A program made the position numbers and the translations under genes. Positions 27,535 through 36,231 of a stretch of DNA of 64,000 nt are shown one piece after another. The stretch's first letter is position 1. Each line of letters begins with the position of its first letter. This DNA comes from JACRLV01 sp045863555 (GTDB taxonomy: Bacteria; Planctomycetota; Phycisphaerae; UBA1845; Fen-1342). The DNA is taken from contig BTUU01000016.1 of the NCBI GenBank assembly GCA_045863555.1, positions 62,001 through 126,000 of the forward strand. The letters run 5' to 3'. The notes beneath the pieces are model-generated. The model was not told where the DNA came from. It saw only the letters and a list, made by a program, of their open reading frames with translations, and searched no databases.

Positions 27535-28389
27535 TCAATCGGGTTCACGTCGACGTTCTCGCTGAATCTCGCTTCGCAGCATCCCCGCGATCACCTTCGA
27601 ATCCATCGCCCGCTCCGCAAACTCAAACGTCCCCGCCGCCGCCTCGCGGGCGGCTTCGTGGAGGCCGGCCATGGCGCTGCGGAAGAGCGCCGTGGAGAGG
27701 CTGACGCGCCGCACGCCCGCGTCCCGAAGCTGCGCGAGCGAGAAGGACGCGCCCTTCATGCCGATCATGTAGTTGACCGGCTTCGAGACCGCGGCGCAGA
27801 CCGCCCGCACGGTACCGAGGTCGCGCAGGCCGGGGGCGAACAGCACATCCGCCCCGGCCGCCTCAAACGCCCGCAGCCGCCGGATCGTCTCGTCGAGATT
27901 CGAGCCGCCGGCGAGGAATTCTTCCGTCCGCGCGGTCAGCGTGAACGGAAACGCCAGCGCCCGCGCGGCGTCAGCCGCGGCCTCGATCCGCCGGACCGCG
28001 AGATCAAAGTCATACAGGCCGCCGACATGCCCGCGCCACGAATCCTCGATCGAACACCCGACCGCCCCGGCCTCCGCGACGGCCCGAACCGCCTCGGCGA
28101 CTTCCTCGGGCGCGTCTCCAAATCCGTTCTCTAAATCCGCCGACACCGGCAAATCCGTCGCCCCGGCGATCAGCCGCACATGCGCAAGCGCCTCCTCACG
28201 GCCGATACACCCATCCCGATACCCCAGCGTCGCGGCCGACGCACTGCTGGACGTCGCAAGCGCCTTGAACCCCAGCGACGCGAGCATCCGCGCGGAAGCG
28301 CCGTCCCAGGGATTCGGAATGACGAAGATGCCGTGGCCGGAGTCGTGGAGCGAGCGAAAGCGCCGGCCGAGTTCGAATTGGCTGGTCAT
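27535..28389 (-). CDS. Isocitrate lyase / PEP mutase family protein
   Basis: A 284-residue TIM-barrel enzyme of the ICL/PEPM superfamily, which makes or breaks C-C or P-C bonds next to a carboxylate with Mg. Visible motifs are IPNPWDGASARML, SADLENGFGDAPEEV (metal region) and GCSIEDS. Length and motifs fit the short members such as 2-methylisocitrate lyase-like or oxaloacetate-hydrolase-like enzymes; the ICL signature KKCGH is absent. The C-terminal 46 bases are duplicated 1.15 kb downstream. Confidence 0.85.
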   Translation of the reverse strand: MTSQFELGRRFRSLHDSGHGIFVIPNPWDGASARMLASLGFKALATSSSASAATLGYRDGCIGREEALAHVRLIAGATDLPVSADLENGFGDAPEEVAEAVRAVAEAGAVGCSIEDSWRGHVGGLYDFDLAVRRIEAAADAARALAFPFTLTARTEEFLAGGSNLDETIRRLRAFEAAGADVLFAPGLRDLGTVRAVCAAVSKPVNYMIGMKGASFSLAQLRDAGVRRVSLSTALFRSAMAGLHEAAREAAAGTFEFAERAMDSKVIAGMLRSEIQRERRREPD

Positions 28390-28454
28390 GATCGGGAGCG
28401 TATCACAATTCTGGAAGGCGTTTGGTAGGGCGGCCTTCGGGGCATCCCTGTAGA

Positions 28455-28658
28455 TCAGCGGGCCGTCGCGGGATGGACCGCCTCGTAGCGAGCGATCTCC
28501 TTTTTGAATTGGTTGATCGTTCGCCGGACCGATTCCACGGTCATGTCCCGCAGCTCCTCGTCGCCGCCCGTCTCGCGCTCGAGCGATTCGAGGCGCGCTA
28601 CCAGACGGGCCAGCTTGACACGCGTATTCGCGAGTTCGCGCTCGTTACTCAGGCTCAC
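28455..28658 (-). CDS. Small coiled-coil protein
   Basis: A 67-residue, charged, helical protein (ERELANTRVKLARLVARLESL and VRRTINQFKKEIARYEA). It looks like a two-helix coiled coil, similar in style to small proteins paired with toxin-like partners in other bacteria, though I cannot confirm a family. Its ATG overlaps the stop of the gene before it (28655-28658), so the two are coupled. Confidence 0.6.
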   Translation of the reverse strand: MSLSNERELANTRVKLARLVARLESLERETGGDEELRDMTVESVRRTINQFKKEIARYEAVHPATAR

Positions 28659-28792
28659 AGCAGCACCTCAACCATGCCCTTGGGCACGCCCATCCGATCG
28701 GTTACGAAGATGATATCCACGTAATCGTCGAATTCCTCAGGGCCGACAAGCTTCAACTCGAGGAATGGCAGGCCGGCACGCAGCTGCTTCAA
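28655..28792 (-). CDS. Very small protein coupled to two neighbours
   Basis: About 45 residues if translation begins at the TTG at 28792, which overlaps the TGA of the membrane-protein gene (TTGA). A GTG at 28837 would give 60 residues. The conserved-looking part is ELKLVGPEEFDDYVDIIFVTDRMG. The 3' end overlaps the coiled-coil gene by 4 bases. The three overlapping genes suggest one functional unit, perhaps a toxin-antitoxin-like pair; this is inference. Confidence 0.5.
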   Translation of the reverse strand: MKQLRAGLPFLELKLVGPEEFDDYVDIIFVTDRMGVPKGMVEVLL

Positions 28793-29751
28793 TGCCGATC
28801 GGTCTCGCCGCCCGTCGGCGCGCCACACTCCGGACACGGCCGAGGGCGAGTCTGTTCAACTTGATAGCCACAATACGCGCACATCGTTCGGAGGGAGTGT
28901 CTGTACCGGCAATATGCGAGCATTCCGATGAGCAGGACCACGACGATCGCTGGATCGACGAACCTGGCCAGCGCGTCCATCAGCGGCATAGATCGAGAGT
29001 CCGTCCACACATAGAAAAACCCCACGATGGCCGTAGCGCCTAGCGCGGGGAACCGCAGCCACCGAAACGGCAAGAGCAGGATCGTGACGAGGGCAGCGCC
29101 CACCCAGGCAATGCTAAGCTGCACTCGGAATGTGGCCGGGAATCCGTGCAGCACGGAGTACCAGACACCCGTCAGATCATATAGGCTCTCTCTCGCGGCC
29201 AGGCCGAAGAGGACGGCTCCGCAAAAGGACAGAGCCAACCAGTCCGAGTGCTTGCCCGGCGTCGGTCGAAAAAAGAACGCCCGCCAGATCGCGGCCCATA
29301 CCGTTACACAGAGCGTCGTCGCCAATTCGGAACTGAAGAACGCAAGATCCGGCAGCCAGTCTTGGAGCGTTTCGTAGGCGAATCCGTCGGGATCGTTGGC
29401 AGTCAAGAACAGGAGTGCCAGCCCGCTCATCACCCTCAGAGTGACGAGGCAACCCAGGATCGGAATCAGGAGCTGCGTACGGATGAGCGATATCAGCGCG
29501 AGCAGCACCGCCAGCGGAACGGATACGGCGGCTGTCGAATGGGCCAAGTACGCCACAACACCGGGCACCACTTGCTCGGCCGAGGCCCCACCGAGGATTC
29601 GCCAGTGCCTTTCGAACATCTCAGGCCACGAAACCGCGCGAAGGCAGGGCCCAACTTCGACTAGGCACATACAGGCCGCCGCGGCGCGTCGAACCACCCG
29701 TTCACCACGCGTCATTCGGATCAACCGACTTTGCTCCAGCACCTCAGACAT
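28789..29751 (-). CDS. Membrane protein with C-terminal zinc ribbon
   Basis: A 320-residue protein with about six hydrophobic helices (AVSVPLAVLLALISLI, LVTILLLPFRWL, IVVVLLIGMLAYC) and a C-terminal ribbon CAYCGYQVEQTRPRPCPECG. The ATG at 29751 follows GGAG by five bases. It lies 59 bases after a similar membrane protein (29811-30728) with the same type of ribbon, so the two are probably paralogs in one operon. The function is unknown. Confidence 0.68.
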   Translation of the reverse strand: MSEVLEQSRLIRMTRGERVVRRAAAACMCLVEVGPCLRAVSWPEMFERHWRILGGASAEQVVPGVVAYLAHSTAAVSVPLAVLLALISLIRTQLLIPILGCLVTLRVMSGLALLFLTANDPDGFAYETLQDWLPDLAFFSSELATTLCVTVWAAIWRAFFFRPTPGKHSDWLALSFCGAVLFGLAARESLYDLTGVWYSVLHGFPATFRVQLSIAWVGAALVTILLLPFRWLRFPALGATAIVGFFYVWTDSRSMPLMDALARFVDPAIVVVLLIGMLAYCRYRHSLRTMCAYCGYQVEQTRPRPCPECGAPTGGETDRH

Positions 29752-29810
29752 CGGTACTCCAAGGTACTGAGGGTGGATGCCCTCAAGTCCGGTTCGGGAA
29801 CACGGTTCGA

Positions 29811-30728
29811 CTAGCCTGTACGTACACGGACCTGGCCGCACTCAGGACAGTTCTCGCTGGGGATCTCCTTTAGCGAGTATCCGCACTTTCGGCAGAAATC
29901 GAGGGGCTCCCATCGCCGCCAGAGCGTCCAGATCACTGCCAAGAACAGCGGGCCTGCGATTTCCGCCACGCGGCCGCCGATCGAACGCGGCGTGTTAGTA
30001 GGATTAAGATCCAAGTTCGACGCGAGCGAACCTGCAGCGATCAGGATCGGGGCCCCCAGGGAAATCCACGGGGGCCAGCGTGCGACGAGACCGAGCAACC
30101 CGAAGCACAGGCCAATACTGCCCGCGAGGCTCCACCAGTCGTAACGCGAGTATCGCGAGAAGTCGAACGAGAACCCGTTGAGTATTCCGTTCCAAATCAG
30201 GGGCTGTCGGAAGAACATCGCCAGGAGAAACACAATGCTGATCAGCCGTAGCCCGGACCGGCCGCCAATAACCGGATTCCAAACGCTCGCGGCGCGACCG
30301 TAGAAGCAGGCCGCAGTGCCCATGAGCGCCGGTGGAAGCAGAGCGATGCCGATGTAGTAAGTGAGATACGGGATGTCCCAACCGGCGATCGACGAGTAGC
30401 CGTCGAACTCGAGCGCGTGATAGACGATTTCATGTATCACTGTCCACAGAAGGAAAAAAATCAGGAGCGGTCTGAAGCGAGCAGGTCGGGCGATCATCAA
30501 CGCTGCGAGCGTCAGCGCTACCGGTGTGTAGAGACTTAAGTCCGCGAAGCTGAGAACCGTCCAGAATCTTTCACCGGGAGTCTGCCCGGCGGGTTTCATC
30601 TCACCGGTTATCAAGCGCCAAAGCAACTGGGAATAACCCAGCTTCGCTATCCACTGAATCGTGGACTCCAGGTTCGAGACCAGAATCAACGCGGCCACGG
30701 TGCGAGCCAGGGCATACTGAATGCGCAT
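29811..30728 (-). CDS. Membrane protein with C-terminal zinc ribbon
   Basis: A 305-residue integral membrane protein with seven or so hydrophobic helices (LYTPVALTLAALMIA, LRLISIVFLLAMFF, SIGLCFGLLGLVA). It ends in the ribbon CRKCGYSLKEIPSENCPECG, a form common in Phycisphaerae membrane proteins. It is the first of two such genes here. The ribbon may bind zinc and hold a partner protein or nucleic acid at the cytoplasmic face; no evidence decides this. Confidence 0.7.
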   Translation of the reverse strand: MRIQYALARTVAALILVSNLESTIQWIAKLGYSQLLWRLITGEMKPAGQTPGERFWTVLSFADLSLYTPVALTLAALMIARPARFRPLLIFFLLWTVIHEIVYHALEFDGYSSIAGWDIPYLTYYIGIALLPPALMGTAACFYGRAASVWNPVIGGRSGLRLISIVFLLAMFFRQPLIWNGILNGFSFDFSRYSRYDWWSLAGSIGLCFGLLGLVARWPPWISLGAPILIAAGSLASNLDLNPTNTPRSIGGRVAEIAGPLFLAVIWTLWRRWEPLDFCRKCGYSLKEIPSENCPECGQVRVRTG

Positions 30729-30869
30729 GATTCACCCGACGATATAACGATGCGCGACCCGAGCTATTGCCGGATCTCATGCGAATTCGAGATTTCGGCT
30801 TCACTATAAACCAGCGCGGCCGAACCGACTCTGTGCCCCGCGCCGTCCGCCGAATCGCACAGGGAAACG

Positions 30870-33059
30870 CTACGAACTCACCGCCGTCCTCGTGCCCTCG
30901 ACCGACTTCAGCAGAATCTCCGCCACGTCGAGCTGCGCGACATCCTCGTGCCCCTGGTCGCGCAACCCATCCCGCAGCATCGTCATGCAGAACGGACACG
31001 CCGACGCGACCGTCCGCGCGGCGCCATTTGCCGAACCCGCGCCATTCGTCGTCCCCGCAGGCGCCGGCGACGGCAGCACCCGCAGCAGTTGCCGCGTCCG
31101 CGCGTGGTTCACCTTCCCGTCGCCCTCGCGGCTGCCCGGCCGGCGCGTGTGCTCCTCTTCCTTCCACATCTGCGCCCCGCCCGCGCCGCAGCACATGCCC
31201 CGGTCGCGCGATTCGCGGGCCTCGACCAGCGTCACGCCGGGGATCGCCTGGAGCAGCTCACGCGGCGGGTCATACACGTCGTTGTACCGGCCGAGGTAGC
31301 ACGAGTCGTGATAAACGACGCTGCCGAGCACATGATGCTCCGGCCGCAGCTTGCCCGCGCGGACGAGGCCGAGCAAGAACTCGGTGTGGTGGATCACCTC
31401 GTAGTTTCCGCCGAAGTCGGGGTACTCGTTCTTGAGTGCGTTGAAGCAGTGCGGACACGTCGTGACGATCTTCTTCACGCTGTAGCCGTTGAGCGTCTCG
31501 ACGTTGCCCTGCGCGAACATCTGGTAGAGGTACTCATTTCCCGCCCGCCGCGCCGGGTCGCCGGTGCAGCGCTCCTCAGGGCCGAGGATGGCAAAGTCCA
31601 CGCCGGCCAGCTTGAGCAGCGTCGCGGTCGCCCGGGCGATCTTGCGGGCCCGGTCGTCGAATGAGGGCGAGCAGCCGACCCAGAATAGCACTTCCGCGTC
31701 GGGTTTCTCGCCGCGCAGCGGAATGTCCAGCCCCTCGGCCCACTCCGCCCGCTGCTCGTTCGCGAAGCTGTACGGATTGCCGACGGTCTCAAGTCCGCGA
31801 AACGCGTTCTGAAGCTGATCCGGAAACTCGCCCCGCTCCATGACCAGGTGCCGCCGCATGTCGACGATCTTGTCGACATACGAAATGAAAACCGGACACT
31901 CCTGCTCGCACGCCCCGCACGTCGTGCACGCCCAGACGATTTCCGGATTCACCCAGACGGGAATGAGTCCGCCATCCGCGCCGTCGCCCTCGATTTTCGT
32001 ACCATCCGGGCCGACCAGCGTAGCAGAGTCCCCCCCGGAAACGAGCGCCTTCTCATTCGCATACATGTGATCCCGCAGCGTCATGCTCAGGTGCTTCGGC
32101 GACAGCAGCTTGCCCGTATTGAACGCCGGACAGTGGTCCGAGCACCGGCCGCATTCCGTGCACGAATAGAAATCCAGCACGCTCTTCCAGCTGAAATCCT
32201 TCGCCGCCTTCACGCCCAGCGTCTCGCCGCGTTCGATCCGCCCCTCGATATCCGGCACCGGGCTGAGCCGGCCGCGCGGCTGCGGATTGCTGAAGTAGAC
32301 CTGCGGAATAATCGTCAGAATGTGAAAATGCTTGCCAAAGGGCAGGAAATTCAGAAACGCCAGCACGATGATCGTGTGCGCCCAGAACCCCGCATGATGC
32401 AGCAGCGTCAGCACGAGCGGATTCCAGCCGTTGATCAGCATCGCCAGCGTCGACGCCGCGGGCACCCTCGCGTCAAAGTTCATCCGGCTCGACGCGTTCT
32501 CAATCACCAGCATCGTCGATTCATACGCCAGGTCCGCCAGCATCAGCCCGAGGATCATCAGCAGAATCACCACGCCCTCGGTGCTCAGCTCCATCCGCCG
32601 CGGCCGCGTCACCAGCCGCGTGTAGAGGAAGTAGCACACGCCGACGATGACGAAGACGCTGATCACGTCCTTCACGAACAGGTAGATCTGCCCGAGCACG
32701 TCGTCGTCGTCGAACAGCCAGAACCCGAACCCCGCCCCCTCGTGCACGCCGAAGCCCAGGTTCAGCAGATCCGCCGGCGTGTACCCCGTAAACCCGCGGG
32801 CGACGAGGATCACCGTCCGCAGCGCCAGCACGACGAAGCCCGCGAAGATGAACGCATGCGCCACGCCGGCCGCGCCGTAGCGGAACATGCGCGCCTGTCC
32901 GAAGACGAAGCGCATCACCTGGCCGATGCGCCGCCCCGGTTCGTCGAACCGCGCGGCCGGCGCCTTCGCGGCCAGCATCAGTTTCCAGCGGCGCTGCGCC
33001 GTCCGGGCGAAGAGGCCGAGACCGACGACGAGCAGCACGCTCATGAAGATCGCGCTCAT
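30870..33059 (-). CDS. EtfD-like membrane iron-sulfur oxidoreductase
   Basis: A 729-residue fusion. The first 260 residues hold several transmembrane helices of the NarI-like haem b type (e.g. GVAHAFIFAGFVVLALRTV). Then come two 4Fe-4S ferredoxin motifs: CTECGRCSDHCP near residue 300 and CTTCGACEQECP near 378. Two HdrB-type CCG domains follow (TTCPHCFNALKNEY and RGMCCGAGGAQMW). This layout matches the membrane oxidoreductases that take electrons from electron-transfer flavoprotein to quinone in fatty-acid oxidation. No etfAB is in the window. A 30-residue Ser/Gly-rich insert lies between the last Cys motifs. Confidence 0.85.
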   Translation of the reverse strand: MSAIFMSVLLVVGLGLFARTAQRRWKLMLAAKAPAARFDEPGRRIGQVMRFVFGQARMFRYGAAGVAHAFIFAGFVVLALRTVILVARGFTGYTPADLLNLGFGVHEGAGFGFWLFDDDDVLGQIYLFVKDVISVFVIVGVCYFLYTRLVTRPRRMELSTEGVVILLMILGLMLADLAYESTMLVIENASSRMNFDARVPAASTLAMLINGWNPLVLTLLHHAGFWAHTIIVLAFLNFLPFGKHFHILTIIPQVYFSNPQPRGRLSPVPDIEGRIERGETLGVKAAKDFSWKSVLDFYSCTECGRCSDHCPAFNTGKLLSPKHLSMTLRDHMYANEKALVSGGDSATLVGPDGTKIEGDGADGGLIPVWVNPEIVWACTTCGACEQECPVFISYVDKIVDMRRHLVMERGEFPDQLQNAFRGLETVGNPYSFANEQRAEWAEGLDIPLRGEKPDAEVLFWVGCSPSFDDRARKIARATATLLKLAGVDFAILGPEERCTGDPARRAGNEYLYQMFAQGNVETLNGYSVKKIVTTCPHCFNALKNEYPDFGGNYEVIHHTEFLLGLVRAGKLRPEHHVLGSVVYHDSCYLGRYNDVYDPPRELLQAIPGVTLVEARESRDRGMCCGAGGAQMWKEEEHTRRPGSREGDGKVNHARTRQLLRVLPSPAPAGTTNGAGSANGAARTVASACPFCMTMLRDGLRDQGHEDVAQLDVAEILLKSVEGTRTAVSS

Positions 33060-33344
33060 GCAGACCTTTCAGACAGCGACTTGATTTTCCGATGCGCTCC
33101 GCCGCGGCATGCTCCGGCCGCGCCCGCGTCGCGCTGCGTCGGGGGCGGATTCTACGCCCAGCCCGCGCGCCGGGCGACGGAGCCGCCGCTCGAAAAAACT
33201 TGCGGCGGCGCCTGGAGATTCGCGTTTCCCGAGCGGTTGGATGGTGGAACACGAGCGGGCTCGAGTGTGATGCCTCTCGCCGGTTCCGGTTGGGCGCCGC
33301 GGTGTCGCGGCGCTGTGCAGGGCTCGAACCTCGGGAGATTGGCC

Positions 33345-34112
33345 ATGAACGCTCGCCTGAACCGTTTCGCTGTGTCCGCCGGCCTCGCCATCGCCGCCGC
33401 CTCCGTCGCCGCGGCCTCGACCTACCAGATCGACTGGCTCCAGATGGCGCCGACCGCCTTCGGCAGCGCGCCGCCGACCAGCGGCACGTACAACCTCCCC
33501 GGCGTCGGCCAGGTGCAGATGACCTACGCGACCGACCCCGATCTCGTCGACGCCCGTTCCGCCGTCGGCGCGCTCGTCACGGGCTCGGTCAACTACGGCA
33601 GCGACACGTACACGTGGAACAACCACGAAGAATTCGCCCGCACGAACTGGGCGTTCTCCGGCATCCTCAACACCGGCTGGCAGGTGACCTACACCTTCCC
33701 GGGAACCGTCCCCGCGGGTCAGATCATTCTCGGCGTCCAGGGCCTCGGCCGCCGCAACGCGAACCCCGGCGAGAATCCGCAGGACTGTATCTCGACCGCG
33801 ACCGTGCAGCAGAACGGCACGTTCCTCGGCGACTACATCAACGGCAACTGGGGCGCCACGCAGTACACCGGCGGCCCGGGCACCTTCTCGATGCAGAATT
33901 CGCAGACCGGCTGGGGCGGCGCGGACCCGTGGTGGAACACGGGCCTCGGCCTCGTGCGCATCGACGACGCGACCAACTCGCTGACCGTGCGTTTCGCCCA
34001 GACGGCCGGCGACGGCGTCGGCGTGAACATCGGCGTGCTCGTGCCGGAACCCTCCTCCGCCGGCCTGCTCGCCCTCGGCGGGATCGTGACGTTCCTGCGA
34101 CGTCGCCGCTAG
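33345..34112 (+). CDS. PEP-CTERM exported protein
   Basis: A 255-residue protein with an N-terminal signal (LAIAAASVAAAS) and a classic PEP-CTERM tail: VPEPSSAGLLALGG, a hydrophobic stretch and RRRR. This tail is cut by exosortase and the protein is released or anchored at the surface. The middle is a beta-rich, Asn/Thr/Gly-rich domain without a family I recognise. GGGAG lies about eight bases before the ATG. A strong terminator follows. Confidence 0.85.
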   Translation: MNARLNRFAVSAGLAIAAASVAAASTYQIDWLQMAPTAFGSAPPTSGTYNLPGVGQVQMTYATDPDLVDARSAVGALVTGSVNYGSDTYTWNNHEEFARTNWAFSGILNTGWQVTYTFPGTVPAGQIILGVQGLGRRNANPGENPQDCISTATVQQNGTFLGDYINGNWGATQYTGGPGTFSMQNSQTGWGGADPWWNTGLGLVRIDDATNSLTVRFAQTAGDGVGVNIGVLVPEPSSAGLLALGGIVTFLRRRR

Positions 34113-34150
34113 AACCGTCCACCCGGCTCGATGAAACCTGAAGGCCCGCC

Positions 34151-34184
34151 CGGCCCGGCGCACTCAGTGCGCCGGGCCGCCTTT
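34151..34184 (+). terminator. Rho-independent terminator
   Basis: A 12- to 13-bp GC stem (GGCCCGGCGCAC / GTGCGCCGGGCC) with a TCA loop is followed by GCCTTT. It ends the transcript of the PEP-CTERM gene and separates it from gcvH. Confidence 0.75.
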
Positions 34185-34280
34185 ACCGCGCTACCCCGCC
34201 GCGCCGCGTCATCGTAGAATGGCCGCTCGTTTCGACCGCAAACGCACGCCGCGCCGCAGCGCGCCTTAGGAGAGTGGACA

Positions 34281-34661
34281 ATGGCCGTCGCGAAGGATTG
34301 CCGCTACACGCAGACCCACGAGTGGTTCCGCGTCTCCGGAAAGACCGTCACCATCGGCATCACCAAGTTCGCCGCGGATGAACTCACCGACATCACCTAC
34401 GTCTCGCTGCCCGCCGTCGGCAAGAAGATCGAGGCCGGAAAGAGCTTCGGCGAGGTCGAGAGTGTGAAAGCCACCAGCGACCTCTACTCGGCCGTCGCCG
34501 GCACCGTCATCGAGACGAACGCGAAGCTCGCCGACCACCCCGAACTCGTCAACACCGACGCCCAGGGCGAAGGCTGGATGGTCAAGCTCGAAGTCGCCGA
34601 CACCTCGCCGCTCGACAAGCTCATGGACGCCTCCGCGTACGAGAAGATGATCGCCGGATAG
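34281..34661 (+). CDS. gcvH: Glycine cleavage system H protein
   Basis: A 126-residue GcvH that carries aminomethyl groups on a lipoyl arm between the P, T and L proteins. The lipoyl lysine is K63 in FGEVESVKATSDLYS, and the HEWFRV start and GEGWMVKLE end fit the family. The ATG follows TAGGAG. No gcvT, gcvP or glycine-riboswitch pattern is seen nearby, so the partner genes are elsewhere. Confidence 0.93.
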   Translation: MAVAKDCRYTQTHEWFRVSGKTVTIGITKFAADELTDITYVSLPAVGKKIEAGKSFGEVESVKATSDLYSAVAGTVIETNAKLADHPELVNTDAQGEGWMVKLEVADTSPLDKLMDASAYEKMIAG

Positions 34662-34719
34662 CCATTCCCTCATCGCTGCGGTGCAGTGACGCCCCGCAGC
34701 GCCGCCCCGGAGCGTCCGC

Positions 34720-36141
34720 ATGCCCAGCGCCATCTGCCTCGACTACGCCCGCGTCCTCGACACCGTCATCGGCCCCGAACACGGCCTCGCCATCGGCGAA
34801 ATCGAACGCGCCGCGACGGCCGTCTCCGCGATCGTCAAAAAGGTGGAATCCGAGCGATCCGGCGGCAAGCACCGCTACCGCAACCTGCCCACCGACGCCG
34901 CGATGCTCAAAACCGTCCTCGCGGCCGCCAGGCGCCGCCGCCCGGGCATCGAGAACCTCGTCGTCCTCGGCATCGGCGGCTCCGCGCTGGGCAACATCGC
35001 CCTCCAGACCGCCTTGAACGCCCCGTACTACAACCTGCTCCCGGCGGCGAAACGCGGCGGCCCGCGCCTCTTCGTCATGGACAACGTCGACCCCGTCCAG
35101 TTCGCCGCCATGCTCGACGTCATCGGCCCCTCGCTCAAAAAGACGCTCTTCAACGTCATCAGCAAATCCGGCGAGACGGCCGAAACCGCGGCCGCGTTCA
35201 TGACCATCCGCGACCTCCTCGCCCGCAAGCTCGGCGCGAAGGCCCTGCCGAAGCGGCTGATCGTCACCACCGACCCGGAAAGCGGCACACTCCGCGACCA
35301 GGCCGACCGCGAGGGCTTCGAGACCCTCCCCGTCCCGCCCGGCGTCGGCGGTCGCTTCTCCGTCCTCTCGGCCGTCGGCGTCTTCTCCGCGGCGATGTGC
35401 GGCGTCGACGTGAAGAAGCTGCTGGCCGGCGCGGCCGAGATGAGCCGCCGCGTAGCCCAGCCGGTCGTGCGAAAGAACCCCGCGGCCATGCTCGCGCTCC
35501 TGCTGCACGCGTTCTACACCCGCGGAAAGCGGATGCACGTGCTCATGCCCTACAGCTACCAGCTCAAGGACCTCGCCGACTGGTATTGTCAGCTCTGGGC
35601 GGAATCTCTCGGCAAATGCCGCGATCTGGAAGGCCGCCCGGTCGTCATCGGCCCGACGCCGATCCGCGCTCTCGGCGCGACCGACCAGCATTCGCAGGTG
35701 CAGCTCTACCGCGAAGGCCCGAACGACAAGGTCTTCATCTTCCTCGAGGTCGAAAAGTTCGCGACGGACGTAAAGCTGCCGAAGGGCCGCACACCCGGCC
35801 TCCCCCCGACGCCCGAGGCCACGGCGTATTTGCAGGGCGCATCCTTCGCAAAGCTCCTCAACGCCGAGAAACGCGCCACAGAAATCGCCCTCGCGGCCAG
35901 CAAGCGCCCGACCATGACCATCCGCTTTCCGACGGTCGACGCATCCACGGTCGGCCAGTTCATCATGCTCTGGGAAGCCGCCACCACCCTCGCCGGCGCC
36001 CTCCTGAACATCGACCCCTACGACCAGCCGGCCGTCCAGCTCGGCAAGGACTACACCTACGCGCTCATGGGAAAAAAGGGCTACGAAGCCCAGGCGAAGA
36101 AGCTGAAGGCGGAAAAGGCGACGGTTACGTTTCGGGTGTAA
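34720..36141 (+). CDS. pgi: Glucose-6-phosphate isomerase
   Basis: A 473-residue enzyme that interconverts glucose 6-phosphate and fructose 6-phosphate. Motifs are VVLGIGGSALGN, the phosphate-binding ISKSGETAETAA, and QLYREGPNDK with the catalytic acid region. Its length is typical of bacterial forms. It starts 58 bases after gcvH in the same direction, so the two may be co-transcribed although they are not functionally linked. Confidence 0.93.
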   Translation: MPSAICLDYARVLDTVIGPEHGLAIGEIERAATAVSAIVKKVESERSGGKHRYRNLPTDAAMLKTVLAAARRRRPGIENLVVLGIGGSALGNIALQTALNAPYYNLLPAAKRGGPRLFVMDNVDPVQFAAMLDVIGPSLKKTLFNVISKSGETAETAAAFMTIRDLLARKLGAKALPKRLIVTTDPESGTLRDQADREGFETLPVPPGVGGRFSVLSAVGVFSAAMCGVDVKKLLAGAAEMSRRVAQPVVRKNPAAMLALLLHAFYTRGKRMHVLMPYSYQLKDLADWYCQLWAESLGKCRDLEGRPVVIGPTPIRALGATDQHSQVQLYREGPNDKVFIFLEVEKFATDVKLPKGRTPGLPPTPEATAYLQGASFAKLLNAEKRATEIALAASKRPTMTIRFPTVDASTVGQFIMLWEAATTLAGALLNIDPYDQPAVQLGKDYTYALMGKKGYEAQAKKLKAEKATVTFRV

Positions 36142-36231
36142 TCGCCCGTACGCCGCTGCCCTGTGACCTCACAGAGCAGGGCGCACGCGCGAAATCGAAA
36201 CCACTTTCGGTCTGGACCAGCCAGCGTTGTT

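Noticed and set aside
34185..34280. Glycine riboswitch before gcvH
   Set aside because: The leader is too short and shows no tandem aptamer pattern.
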